Assembly: GCF_008312935.1 (NCBI RefSeq)
Contig: NZ_VSZO01000012.1
Coordinates: 434,001 to 498,000 of the forward strand
Reading direction: 5' to 3'
DNA: 64,000 bases
From: Roseiconus lacunae
GTDB taxonomy: Bacteria > Planctomycetota > Planctomycetia > Pirellulales > Pirellulaceae
In this document: positions 54,249-62,334 of the stretch, piece after piece
How the letters are laid out: the number at the start of each line of letters is the position of its first letter
How positions within the stretch are numbered: the first letter of the stretch is position 1
The notes under the pieces: generated by a model
What the model saw: only the letters and a program-made list of their open reading frames with translations
What the model was told of the DNA's origin: nothing
The model's database searches: none
Translations under genes and position numbers: made by a program

Positions 54249-55763
54249 GTGAATATCCTCCTGTACGGCTTGAACTACTCGCCAGAAGAAATCGGAATCG
54301 GTAAATACTCCGGCGAAATGGTTCAGTTCTTGGCCGATCAGGGACATCATGTGACCGTTGTCACGACGCCACCTTACTATCCCGATTGGAAGGTCGGCAA
54401 AGGATACAAAGCATGGGCCTACAAATCAGATATCTCTAATAACCGGTCTGGCGGCGAAGCTTCCGGAACCATCACCGTGATTCGCTGTCCGATTTGGGTT
54501 CCCAAACAAGTCAACGGACTTAAACGGATCTTGCATTTGGCGTCGTTCGCTGGCACCAGTCTTCCGGTTGTATTGTGGAAAGCCCTGCGAAGGCGTCATG
54601 AGGTGGTCATGACGGTCGAGCCGGCAGCATTCTGTATGCCGGCGACCTTGGTGGCATCATTGCTCCGTCGATCAAAATCTTGGCTTCATGTCCAAGACTT
54701 CGAAGTCGATGCCGCTTTTGAACTCGGTATTCTGAAACAACCGCTGTTGAAACGATTGGTGTTGGCGGCCGAAGCGTTTTTAATGCGTCGTTTTAACCGG
54801 GTCTCGAGTATCTCGCCCAACATGGTATTCAAGTTGATCCAGAAAGGGGTCGCCGAAAATCGATGCGCCATGCTTCCCAATTGGGTTGACTGCACCATCA
54901 TGCGACCTTTGGGACCGGCTTCATCAGCGGGAGATGGCTCGAATCAGAAAACAGCACTAGAACGAGGTTCAGATCGGTTGCGTATCGATCCGGCAGCACC
55001 GTCTACGCCGCCAGAGAAGGTATCAGCGCTTGCGGGATTGCGAGACTCGTTTGGCCTACCGATTGATAAATGTCTCGCGATGTACGCTGGCAACATCGGC
55101 GCTAAACAGGGCTTGGAAATCATCCTGGAAACGGCCCGTGAGCACGCCGATCGAACCGATTTGGCGTTTGTGATCTGTGGGACAGGTGCGGCGCATCAAG
55201 AATTGCTGCAGCGTTCTGAAGGCATTGGAAACATTCACTGGTTGCCGGTCCAACCGCTCTCTCGATTTAACGAACTGATGAACTGCGCGGATATTCATCT
55301 GTTACCACAGAGGGCAGGGGCGGCGGATTTGGTGATGCCGTCAAAACTAACTGGGATGCTCGCCACCGGTCGCCCAATTGTTGCTTGTGCGGCGCCGGGG
55401 ACACAAATTGCCGATGTGGTTCGGGGGCGAGGCCTCGTCGTACTTCCGGATGACGTAGAAGCATTCTCGCACGCCGTGATCCAACTGGCCGAATCATCCG
55501 ACCTTCGTATCCGGCTCGGTCAAGCAGGACGCGAATACGCAGTCAATCACCTGAGCCGCTTAGCCGTGCTATCCAAATTCGAATCGGACCTTCAAACGTT
55601 GGTTGGTGATCGAAACATACAATCAAACGCTGTTCGTCAAGTCACGGATGTGACGCCCGATACACCGGACAAGCCGGACGAAAGTAGCGATACAACCACT
55701 CGTTCACGGCGGCCATCGAACGATCCGGCCGCTTCAACTCTCCAGGCAGCAGTTCCACGATGA
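54249..55763 (+). CDS. WcaI-like glycosyltransferase
   Basis: A 504-residue family 4 glycosyltransferase closest in pattern to WcaI of colanic acid synthesis. The opening LLYGLNYSPEEIGIGKYSGE and TTPPYYPDWKVGKGY are characteristic, as is GAADLVMPSKLTGMLATGRP in place of the E-x7-E of ordinary GT4 enzymes. Residues about 230-260 form a low-complexity insertion (GSNQKTALERGSDRLRIDP) not expected in WcaI, and the C-terminus is a Pro/Asp/Ser-rich tail. GTG start at 54249; stop overlaps the next ATG as ATGA. Confidence 0.9.
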   Translation: MNILLYGLNYSPEEIGIGKYSGEMVQFLADQGHHVTVVTTPPYYPDWKVGKGYKAWAYKSDISNNRSGGEASGTITVIRCPIWVPKQVNGLKRILHLASFAGTSLPVVLWKALRRRHEVVMTVEPAAFCMPATLVASLLRRSKSWLHVQDFEVDAAFELGILKQPLLKRLVLAAEAFLMRRFNRVSSISPNMVFKLIQKGVAENRCAMLPNWVDCTIMRPLGPASSAGDGSNQKTALERGSDRLRIDPAAPSTPPEKVSALAGLRDSFGLPIDKCLAMYAGNIGAKQGLEIILETAREHADRTDLAFVICGTGAAHQELLQRSEGIGNIHWLPVQPLSRFNELMNCADIHLLPQRAGAADLVMPSKLTGMLATGRPIVACAAPGTQIADVVRGRGLVVLPDDVEAFSHAVIQLAESSDLRIRLGQAGREYAVNHLSRLAVLSKFESDLQTLVGDRNIQSNAVRQVTDVTPDTPDKPDESSDTTTRSRRPSNDPAASTLQAAVPR

Positions 55764-56359
55764 AACGTCACGCCGTTCGTCCTACGGATCATCAACGTTT
55801 TACGATTGCTTGGATCTGGTGCATCGCAACACTGATGCTTGCGACCTATACGCTGCTAAAACCCAGCACATCGGCGCAAGACCTTTTCGGCTTACCCAAC
55901 TCGTTCGTTCAATGGCTCGATAAGAACTACAACTTACGCACGTTTATCATGACGTTCCTGATCGGCATTGGGCCAGCCCTTTGCCTTGCCGGTCAAAATT
56001 ACAATCGAATCCGCCGAATCATCCTGACAGTGATCTTGGCGGTTTTAGTTGGCTTGGAATTTTGCCAGATAGCAATCCCGACGCGTGGCTTTAGCTGGCC
56101 GGATGTGTTTTACACTGTTGGTGGAGTGATCGTCTGTGAAATGCTTGCCATTGGGATCGTCCTGTACTGGCATGGCAACGGGTTAGAGCATCTTGTGTTT
56201 GGCTCTGACCGAACGGCGGCACGCAACAAGCGATTTTTTGCTTGGGCATGCATTGTCCTGATCTTGATGCAGCTGGCGCTTGTTTTCGGATCCAGCTATC
56301 TCCCCAATGTTTCTTTGGCAATTCTGCCGACGTGGCTGGCAGAGTGGCTCCGCGTCTAG
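55760..56359 (+). CDS. VanZ-like membrane protein
   Basis: A 199-residue protein with five or six hydrophobic helices and VanZ-like signatures: GLEFCQIAIPTRGFSWPDVF, then VGGVIVCE, corresponds to the Q-x-R-x-DxxD/VxxNxxG pattern of the family. VanZ-like genes are frequent at the ends of exopolysaccharide clusters, and a role in attachment or surface display is proposed by some, but the activity is not known. ATGA overlap with the wcaI-like gene makes it the last gene of the operon. Confidence 0.82.
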   Translation: MKRHAVRPTDHQRFTIAWIWCIATLMLATYTLLKPSTSAQDLFGLPNSFVQWLDKNYNLRTFIMTFLIGIGPALCLAGQNYNRIRRIILTVILAVLVGLEFCQIAIPTRGFSWPDVFYTVGGVIVCEMLAIGIVLYWHGNGLEHLVFGSDRTAARNKRFFAWACIVLILMQLALVFGSSYLPNVSLAILPTWLAEWLRV

Positions 56360-56560
56360 AGAGTCATCCTCGCCACTGCTCCTCGAGAGAGCCAGCGGCA
56401 TCGACGTTGCATCTTCAGCGGCTCGCCTTTATCGAAACCGTCGAGAGAATTGACGAAGGAACTGCTTCGCCGGTTGACCTGACCGAACGAGTGCTTAGTT
56501 CCATTTGAAATAGGGGTTCGGGTCATCAACCGACCGGCGTTGCCCCCGTTATCGCACCGC

Positions 56561-56584
56561 AGCCGTGGCTAACGCCATGCGGTT
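56561..56584 (-). repeat. Hairpin repeat, copy 2 (core TGGCGTTAGCCACGG)
   Basis: The 15-base core at 56563-56577 is the exact reverse complement of 8444-8458, again with outer CCG/CGG pairing. It lies between the convergent VanZ-like and response regulator genes, the same kind of place as copy 1. The rest of the 240-base gap holds nothing else I recognise. Confidence 0.55.
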
Positions 56585-56600
56585 AATCCGGAACGAAGCA

Positions 56601-57005
56601 CTAGGGCGCGGTGTCGGCCAGTTCATCAAAGAATTGCACGTACTCTTGGATGCCCTTGGGCTTGACGACGTACATGTCCGCACCGACTTCGACGGCGCGT
56701 TGACGATCGACGATGTCACTACTGTTGGAACATAGCGCGACCTGAGGCTGGTCGGGCAGCCGGGGACGGGCACGCAGGTTTTCGACGACTTCGAATCCGT
56801 TGATCGCCGGCATTCGGACGTCAATCAGCACGAACGCAGGTGTCTTCTCTTCGCCCCGTTCGACTCGCTCCCAAAATTCCAAGAAAGAATTGCCGCCACT
56901 GAAAACGCGCAGCGAATTGGTGAGCTTGGACCGAGAATAAACGAGCTTGACAATATCCAACTCCATCTCGTCGTCATCGACGACGATGAAGTCGTTATTG
57001 CTCAT
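56601..57005 (-). CDS. Single-domain response regulator
   Basis: A 134-residue receiver domain without output domain. The acidic pair is DDDEME after IVV, the phosphoacceptor is D in FVLIDVRMPAINGFEV, and KPKG near the end gives the conserved Lys; the usual Thr/Ser appears as ALCSNSSD. It is of the CheY/Rcp1 kind, acting by protein contact. It overlaps the histidine kinase by 11 bases with ATG 57005 (or by 29 with ATG 57023) and is almost surely phosphorylated by that kinase. Confidence 0.88.
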   Translation of the reverse strand: MSNNDFIVVDDDEMELDIVKLVYSRSKLTNSLRVFSGGNSFLEFWERVERGEEKTPAFVLIDVRMPAINGFEVVENLRARPRLPDQPQVALCSNSSDIVDRQRAVEVGADMYVVKPKGIQEYVQFFDELADTAP

Positions 57006-58929
57006 TATTTTGTTCTCGATCATGTTGTTTTCTTAGCGTGAATTTCAAGTGGGTGAAATCCGGTCCAGATTCAGCGAAAATCTCGCCGGAGTGTTTATCG
57101 ACAATTCGCCGACACAAACTCAGCCCAATCCCGGATGCCTCCTCCTGTCCGGTGTCAGCTTTGCGGAACATCTTGAAGATCTCCTCAAGCTGACTCGACG
57201 GGATTGTCGAGCCTGTATTTCTAACTCCAAAAATCCATCCAGTTTCCTCCGCCTGCTCGGCGGTGAACGCGATTTCGAAACCATCTCGATCGACGTATCG
57301 CAGTGCATTCGCGATCAGATTATTGTACAGCCATTCTAGAAGGGAAGGATAGCCGAACAATCCGGAAGGAAACACATCACGCTTAATTTCCACACCGCGA
57401 CAACTCAATTGTTCCTCGAAACTGTGCAGTGCGGTGTCAATAATCTGGTCAAAATTAATCGGTTCACGCGTCAATTCTCCCCCAGACAGCCTGGTCAGAC
57501 GCCGAAAATCGTCCACCATCCTGTACATTTGATCCGCGCATCGTTGAATTCGGCTGACGTAAAAGATCAATAATTCTTCGTCGGCTTCGGGTAACTGCTC
57601 TCGCAATAGCTCGAGTAAATTCAGTTGTTTGCGAATTGGCTCGCGTAGATCGTGGGCCGCCAAATGGGTAAAGTGCTCTAAATCCTTGATCGCTTCAAGC
57701 AATCGATGGTTGGTGCTACGCAAATCTGACTCGGACTGCTTCACCTCTGCGACCATCGCCTCGAACGCGCGGGCGAGCGTACCAATTTCATCGTCGCGCT
57801 GAACCGGTAGCATCTCGACCGACTTTCGGGCGCGAATGTTCCTCGCCGCAAGCGTGATTTGCTGTAGCGGTCGCGTCAGAAAATTGGTCGACAAATAGGC
57901 CACGATCAACGACACCATCACCAGCAGTCCGGTTGCGATGGTCGCCCACTGGATCACGCGTGTTTGGGAATCCGATACGATCAAGTTGGTCGCCAAGACG
58001 CCCAAAACGATCTGCCTCGGATGGACTCCCGGCAACAAAGAAAACTTGTCGACGACCAGTTGATGATGCCCTTTGTCGAGAGCAATTTCTTCAGGTGCCG
58101 TCTCCTTTCTTTCGCCACCGCCAAGCGTGGGAAACAAACCCGATGCCGATGGGTAGTCATCTTGTAATCGGTAGCGTTTTCCAAGCTCAAATCCGAAGAC
58201 GCGATCGGAATCGGGGTGTAGTAAATAATCCCCCTCATCATTGGTAATCAGATACTGATAGGCATCAGAGTCGTTGTGCAGCACGTTCTCGACAAGTGCA
58301 TTAAAACGAATGTTATAAACAACGATTCCGATCGAAGTTCCCGCGTCATCCTTGACCGGTGCCGCGATCCGCAACATCGGACGATGGGGAATCTCGATCT
58401 CACCAAATTCGCGATTGAGATCGATATCGGAAAGAAAGACTTCGCCGGCACCAAGACGCATGGTCTCGTCGAAATAATAACGTGAACCTTTGGGTTGCAA
58501 ATCGTCGCCCCTGACGACAACGATTTCCCCATTCTTTCGATCGACCCGGACGACCTCCTTACCCCCGTTCGCCGTTCCGATTAGCCGCACTTGATCGAAG
58601 TAGTCACGGTACTGAATCGACGTCTTAAAAATTTGTTGGATCAGTAACGCTGCGTCTTCCCCTTCGACGTCATCGACTTGCATTCCGTTTGCGTTTTGCA
58701 ACGCCGACTTCACCGTCGGAAACATCGCGGTGAGCGAGATACTGTCGACGAGTGCTCGCAATTCATTCTGGATCGCCAGTTCTCCGGTGGTCCGGATCTG
58801 GCGTAGACTGGCAACTTGTTGAAAGCGGGTAATCCGACGATAACCGTAAGCGACGATCGCCCCGATCAAAACTGCGGTCGTCAGGACCAACAAGATCGAG
58901 AACCAGCGAATTTGCCATATAATCTTCAT
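56995..58929 (-). CDS. Membrane sensor histidine kinase with periplasmic Cache-like sensor
   Basis: A 644-residue protein. The first helix (FSILLVLTTAVLIGAIVAY) is followed by a periplasmic sensor of about 270 residues resembling double Cache (QVRLIGTANGGKEVVRVDR, and ITNDEGDYLLHPDSDRVFG). A second helix (ATIATGLLVMVSLIVAYLS) leads into HAMP. The H-box is HLAAHDLREPIRKQL, the phytochrome-type HisKA. The ATPase domain (NNLIANALRYVDRDG, VRNTGSTIP, SGIGLSLCRRIVDKHSGE) is complete. It overlaps the response regulator and is probably its kinase. The stimulus is unknown. The 174 bases upstream to ruvA hold only GGCGTTAGCC at 59037-59046, a possible fragment of the hairpin repeat. Confidence 0.92.
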   Translation of the reverse strand: MKIIWQIRWFSILLVLTTAVLIGAIVAYGYRRITRFQQVASLRQIRTTGELAIQNELRALVDSISLTAMFPTVKSALQNANGMQVDDVEGEDAALLIQQIFKTSIQYRDYFDQVRLIGTANGGKEVVRVDRKNGEIVVVRGDDLQPKGSRYYFDETMRLGAGEVFLSDIDLNREFGEIEIPHRPMLRIAAPVKDDAGTSIGIVVYNIRFNALVENVLHNDSDAYQYLITNDEGDYLLHPDSDRVFGFELGKRYRLQDDYPSASGLFPTLGGGERKETAPEEIALDKGHHQLVVDKFSLLPGVHPRQIVLGVLATNLIVSDSQTRVIQWATIATGLLVMVSLIVAYLSTNFLTRPLQQITLAARNIRARKSVEMLPVQRDDEIGTLARAFEAMVAEVKQSESDLRSTNHRLLEAIKDLEHFTHLAAHDLREPIRKQLNLLELLREQLPEADEELLIFYVSRIQRCADQMYRMVDDFRRLTRLSGGELTREPINFDQIIDTALHSFEEQLSCRGVEIKRDVFPSGLFGYPSLLEWLYNNLIANALRYVDRDGFEIAFTAEQAEETGWIFGVRNTGSTIPSSQLEEIFKMFRKADTGQEEASGIGLSLCRRIVDKHSGEIFAESGPDFTHLKFTLRKQHDREQNNEQ

Positions 58930-59103
58930 CTGGGAACGCCACGGCGTACGTTAAGGTCGGCAAACAGCAAGGTCGGCGACTCGCGCGGCAAACACGAGCC
59001 TAAAGTGTTGCCGAAAACCTCACTATAACATAGTGCGGCGTTAGCCTTGGACCGTCAAAAACGCCTGATCGGGCGTTCGATTGAGAGTCTATCCCGACCG
59101 ATC

Positions 59104-59733
59104 TCAGACAGACCGTTGGTAGATCGCCGTCAACAAGGACTCGGTATCCTTGAACTTCTTTTTACTGGCCAAGGCTTCGTCGATTAATTGCCGGGCATCG
59201 GCTTCGCTGTGCCCGAGTGTCACCAACGCGTCAAATGTCTCACTGGCGACTGCGTTGGCCCCCGCATCGACTTCTCCGGCAGGCGATGTCTGATCGACCA
59301 TTAGGGCAAACCGTGGCATTTTCCGCCGCAGCTTCGCGATGATCCGTTCGCTTGTCGCCGGGCCGACGCCGGGTAGGGCGGAAAGCGACTTCGCGTCTTG
59401 CTGTTCGATCATGACCGCAAGTTCTTTGACGGGACGCACCATCGCGCGTAGTGCCTTCTTTACGCCGACACCATCGACACTGCAAAACAGATCAAAGAAC
59501 TGTCGCTCCGGCTCGGTCATGAATCCGACCAAACGTGGCGTCAGCCGACCGCCACCTTGTGCGTTGCCTTCGATGTAATCGAGCGTATGAAGCTGGATCG
59601 TCTGACCGACTTTGGTTTGCAATTGTCGTCGGGTGTAATCACCGACCAAGACTTCGTATTGAAACGGCGCGGACTCGATCGCGATTGACGCTTCGCCGAC
59701 GAAGGCCAGCTTTCCAGAAATATTAATGATCAT
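59104..59733 (-). CDS. ruvA: Holliday junction branch migration protein RuvA
   Basis: A 209-residue DNA-binding subunit of the RuvAB branch migrator. Domain I (MIINISGKLAFVGEASIAIE) is an OB fold; domain II holds two helix-hairpin-helix motifs (FCSVDGVGVKKALRAM, and LSALPGVGPATSERIIAKL); domain III (DALVTLGHSEADARQLIDEA) contacts RuvB. ATG at 59731-59733 is chosen because upstream residues are not RuvA-like. It follows ruvC by 16 bases. RuvB is not in the window. Confidence 0.93.
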   Translation of the reverse strand: MIINISGKLAFVGEASIAIESAPFQYEVLVGDYTRRQLQTKVGQTIQLHTLDYIEGNAQGGGRLTPRLVGFMTEPERQFFDLFCSVDGVGVKKALRAMVRPVKELAVMIEQQDAKSLSALPGVGPATSERIIAKLRRKMPRFALMVDQTSPAGEVDAGANAVASETFDALVTLGHSEADARQLIDEALASKKKFKDTESLLTAIYQRSV

Positions 59734-59749
59734 CAGTTGGCCGGCAGTC

Positions 59750-60244
59750 TTAGCTGCCGATGGCAAGCGGATTGAAACTGAGGTGATAACTGCAAATGGC
59801 GATGGCCAAGGCATCGGCAACGTCGGCAGGTTCGGGGACCGATTGCAAGCCGAGCTGCAGCCGTACGGCTTGTTGCATTTGATGTTTGGGCGCATGCCCA
59901 TTGCCGGTCATGACCTTTTTGACCTTGGTGGGTTCAAAGCTTTTCACTTCGATCCCGGCGGCAGCGGCTGCCAAACAGATGACGCCCCGGGCATGGCCCA
60001 TCAAGATTGCGGTTTTGGGGCGAGAGTAATGTGAGAACAGTTGCTCGAGAGCCAGATAACTGGGCTCGTGCTGCTCGATCACTTCCGCGACGCCTTCGTG
60101 AATTTCTTTGATTCGATTCTCGAGCGAATCCCTTTGCTTACTACGAACGATCCCCGCTTCGATCAAACACAGGTCGCTGCCGACCGCTCGAATGACGCCG
60201 TAACCGGTGGTGTTCAAGCCCGGATCAATTCCCAGGACGGTCAT
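59750..60244 (-). CDS. ruvC: Crossover junction endodeoxyribonuclease RuvC
   Basis: A 164-residue resolvase that nicks Holliday junctions. The first acidic active-site residue is D7 in VLGIDPGLNTTGYGVI, the second is the Glu of LALEQLF, and the last pair is in PADVADALAIAICSYH. VKKVMTGNGHAPKHQMQQAV is the conserved core. ATG at 60242-60244 gives normal length. Co-transcribed with ruvA downstream and cysS upstream (64 bases after the cysS stop). Confidence 0.94.
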   Translation of the reverse strand: MTVLGIDPGLNTTGYGVIRAVGSDLCLIEAGIVRSKQRDSLENRIKEIHEGVAEVIEQHEPSYLALEQLFSHYSRPKTAILMGHARGVICLAAAAAGIEVKSFEPTKVKKVMTGNGHAPKHQMQQAVRLQLGLQSVPEPADVADALAIAICSYHLSFNPLAIGS

Positions 60245-60308
60245 CGGCGAAACATTCGCTTGGATGCTGGGGCGTACGCTGTTGGATCGAAGCGGCATCA
60301 GGGCGTCC

Positions 60309-61871
60309 TCACGAGGTTTCCCAGGTGGTGCCTTCTTTCTTGTCGAGCAGCGAGATTCCGATTTCGGTCAGGCGATTGCGGATCGCATCGCCAGTTGCAT
60401 AGTCCTTGCGTTCACGCGCTTCTTTGCGAAGATCGATCAACAAGTGGACGGTTTTGTCAAGCAACTCCTGAGCCGCCTCGTCACCGCCGCCAGATGCCGG
60501 AACCTTAGTGAACAATCCGAGGATGTTGGTCAGTTCCTTCATCTTCCGCATCGCGACGATCAGCGATTGGACTTCGGTTGAAGTCACATCCGCGCCCGGT
60601 CCTAACTTTGATTCGTCCAAGTAACGATTCATCGTTCGTAGCCAATCGAATAGCACGCTGACGCCCAGGCCGGTATTTAGATCATCGTCCATCGCCGTGA
60701 TGAACTTACCACGGAACTCGTCAACTTGCTTCAGCAATGCGTCATCGCCAGGATCAAACTCGCCGTCCTTTCGTGTGCGAGCGGGCTCGAGCGAGTCGTC
60801 ATAAAACGACAGCTTGCTGATCTCCTCGAAGCGATCAAACAAGCGATAGAAACCTTCGAGTGCGACACCGGCTTCTTCCAAGCCTTCTTCGTTGAACAGG
60901 ATGGTGCTGCGGTAATGTGTTCGCAACAAGAAAAAGCGAATCCGTGTACCGGTATGACGACGAATCAAAGTGCTCAATCCGCCGGCTCCCTTTGATCGGC
61001 TGATCTTGCCTTCGGCTTCCTCTTCGGGAGTTGATTCGCGATCGCTTTTCCCGCCGACCTTGCCTTTCGCGCCGGCTCGCATCAGCCCGTTGTGCATCCA
61101 GTACTTGACCATCGGCTTGCCGTGGCAACAACTGCTTTGGGCGAGTTCGTTCTCGTGGTGCGGAAACATCAAGTCCAGGCCGCCGCCGTGAATGTCAAAG
61201 GTCTCGCCCAGGATCTCGCGACTCATCGCGGAGCACTCGATGTGCCAGCCTGGGCGTCCCTTTCCCCAGGGGCTGTCCCAGGAAATCTCGCCCGGCTTGG
61301 CGGATTTCCAAAGTGCAAAATCGCCCGCAGAGCGTTTCTTTGCCGCCGCACCACCGCCTTCGCCCTGCTGGTCGTCGACGTTTCGGTTGGACAATTGGCC
61401 GTAGCTGGAATCTTTGGCGACATCAAAAAAGACGTCCCCCTCGACCGCGTAGGCGAATCCTTTGTCGACCAGATTCTCGATGAACGCGATGATGTTTGCC
61501 ATGTGGTCGGTCGCCCGTGGCATGTAATCGATCTGGTTGACGCCCAGCTCGCGCAGGTTAGCCAGATAGTCCGCCGTCATTTCGGTGGCGATTTGGGAAA
61601 CCGGCAGACCACGTTCGCGGCTTTTGTTGATCAGCTTGTCGTCGACGTCGGTGATGTTGACCACCCAGGTCGGCTCATAGCCGCTGTATCGCAGGTAGCG
61701 TTTGATGGTGTCAAAGATCACCGGGCCGACCATGTGACCGATGTGACTTTCGGCGTAAACGGTGGGACCGCACAGATAGATTCCGACCTGCGGAGGATTC
61801 AACGGCTGGAAATCTTCTTTGGTTTTTGTCAGCGTGTTGTAGATTCGGAGCTTGCTATCAGGGTTCGGCAC
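60309..61871 (-). CDS. cysS: Cysteinyl-tRNA synthetase
   Basis: A class I synthetase of about 520 residues that charges tRNA-Cys. The start is probably GTG at 61869-61871, giving [20 protein letters not shown]; the frame is open to another GTG at 61947-61949, which would add 26 residues. HIGH appears in [12 protein letters not shown], with zinc-binding [17 protein letters not shown] and [19 protein letters not shown] is changed to KISRS and is preceded by an insertion of about 20 residues ([20 protein letters not shown]). The C-terminal domain is normal. First gene of the cysS-ruvC-ruvA unit. Confidence 0.93.
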   Translation of the reverse strand: MPNPDSKLRIYNTLTKTKEDFQPLNPPQVGIYLCGPTVYAESHIGHMVGPVIFDTIKRYLRYSGYEPTWVVNITDVDDKLINKSRERGLPVSQIATEMTADYLANLRELGVNQIDYMPRATDHMANIIAFIENLVDKGFAYAVEGDVFFDVAKDSSYGQLSNRNVDDQQGEGGGAAAKKRSAGDFALWKSAKPGEISWDSPWGKGRPGWHIECSAMSREILGETFDIHGGGLDLMFPHHENELAQSSCCHGKPMVKYWMHNGLMRAGAKGKVGGKSDRESTPEEEAEGKISRSKGAGGLSTLIRRHTGTRIRFFLLRTHYRSTILFNEEGLEEAGVALEGFYRLFDRFEEISKLSFYDDSLEPARTRKDGEFDPGDDALLKQVDEFRGKFITAMDDDLNTGLGVSVLFDWLRTMNRYLDESKLGPGADVTSTEVQSLIVAMRKMKELTNILGLFTKVPASGGGDEAAQELLDKTVHLLIDLRKEARERKDYATGDAIRNRLTEIGISLLDKKEGTTWETS

Positions 61872-62240
61872 GGTGCTGGTCCGGCAATGCAGGGAAAACG
61901 GCGGGATTGGTTCGATGGATCCGATGAGCGTGGAATTGTAGGGACACACTTCGATTACGCCGAGACCGATTGGGGGAAGTTATCAAGGGCGTTTTAATCG
62001 CTACGGATTGCCCGATCTTGACAGTCTTCTTACGTACCTCTCATTGACCAAACCGCTTGTCGCAAATAGATTTAGCCGCGCTCGGCTTGAGAAGGTGAAG
62101 TGAATCGGGCGAGTTTGGCGGATCTTCCGATGGTCCGCGGCCGCACCCATAGCTGAGTAGGACGCCCCCGATTCGTCGCCAGAAGACGACTTATTTCTCC
62201 CCCGAGCTCTCACGGAGCGTTTGACCGTAAGTCCTTTCCG

Positions 62241-62260
62241 GCGCTGGCTTTAACCAGCGC
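62241..62260 (+). other. Hairpin in the ppdK leader
   Basis: GCGCTGG (62241-62247) and CCAGCGC (62254-62260) form a 7-bp perfect stem with loop CTTTAA, 75 bases before ppdK. No T-run follows, so it is not an intrinsic terminator. The 460-base space between the cysS and ppdK genes, which run in opposite directions, holds nothing else I can name. Confidence 0.4.
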
Positions 62261-62334
62261 TGACAAGGGGGACAGAACGGTTCGCCCGCGGCGGGCTCAC
62301 GCCCTTTCTGAGACGGTTTCGATAGAGAACAACC

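Noticed and set aside
56242-56508. 88-codon plus-strand frame overlapping the end of the VanZ-like gene
   Set aside because: Lies in another frame of a well-supported membrane protein gene and looks random after it.
61092-61997. 301-codon plus-strand frame opposite cysS
   Set aside because: It is antisense to a clear cysteinyl-tRNA synthetase and its translation matches no family I know.
62018-62046. TTGACA hexamer as a possible ppdK promoter
   Set aside because: No matching -10 hexamer at 16-18 bases; the hexamer alone is expected by chance.
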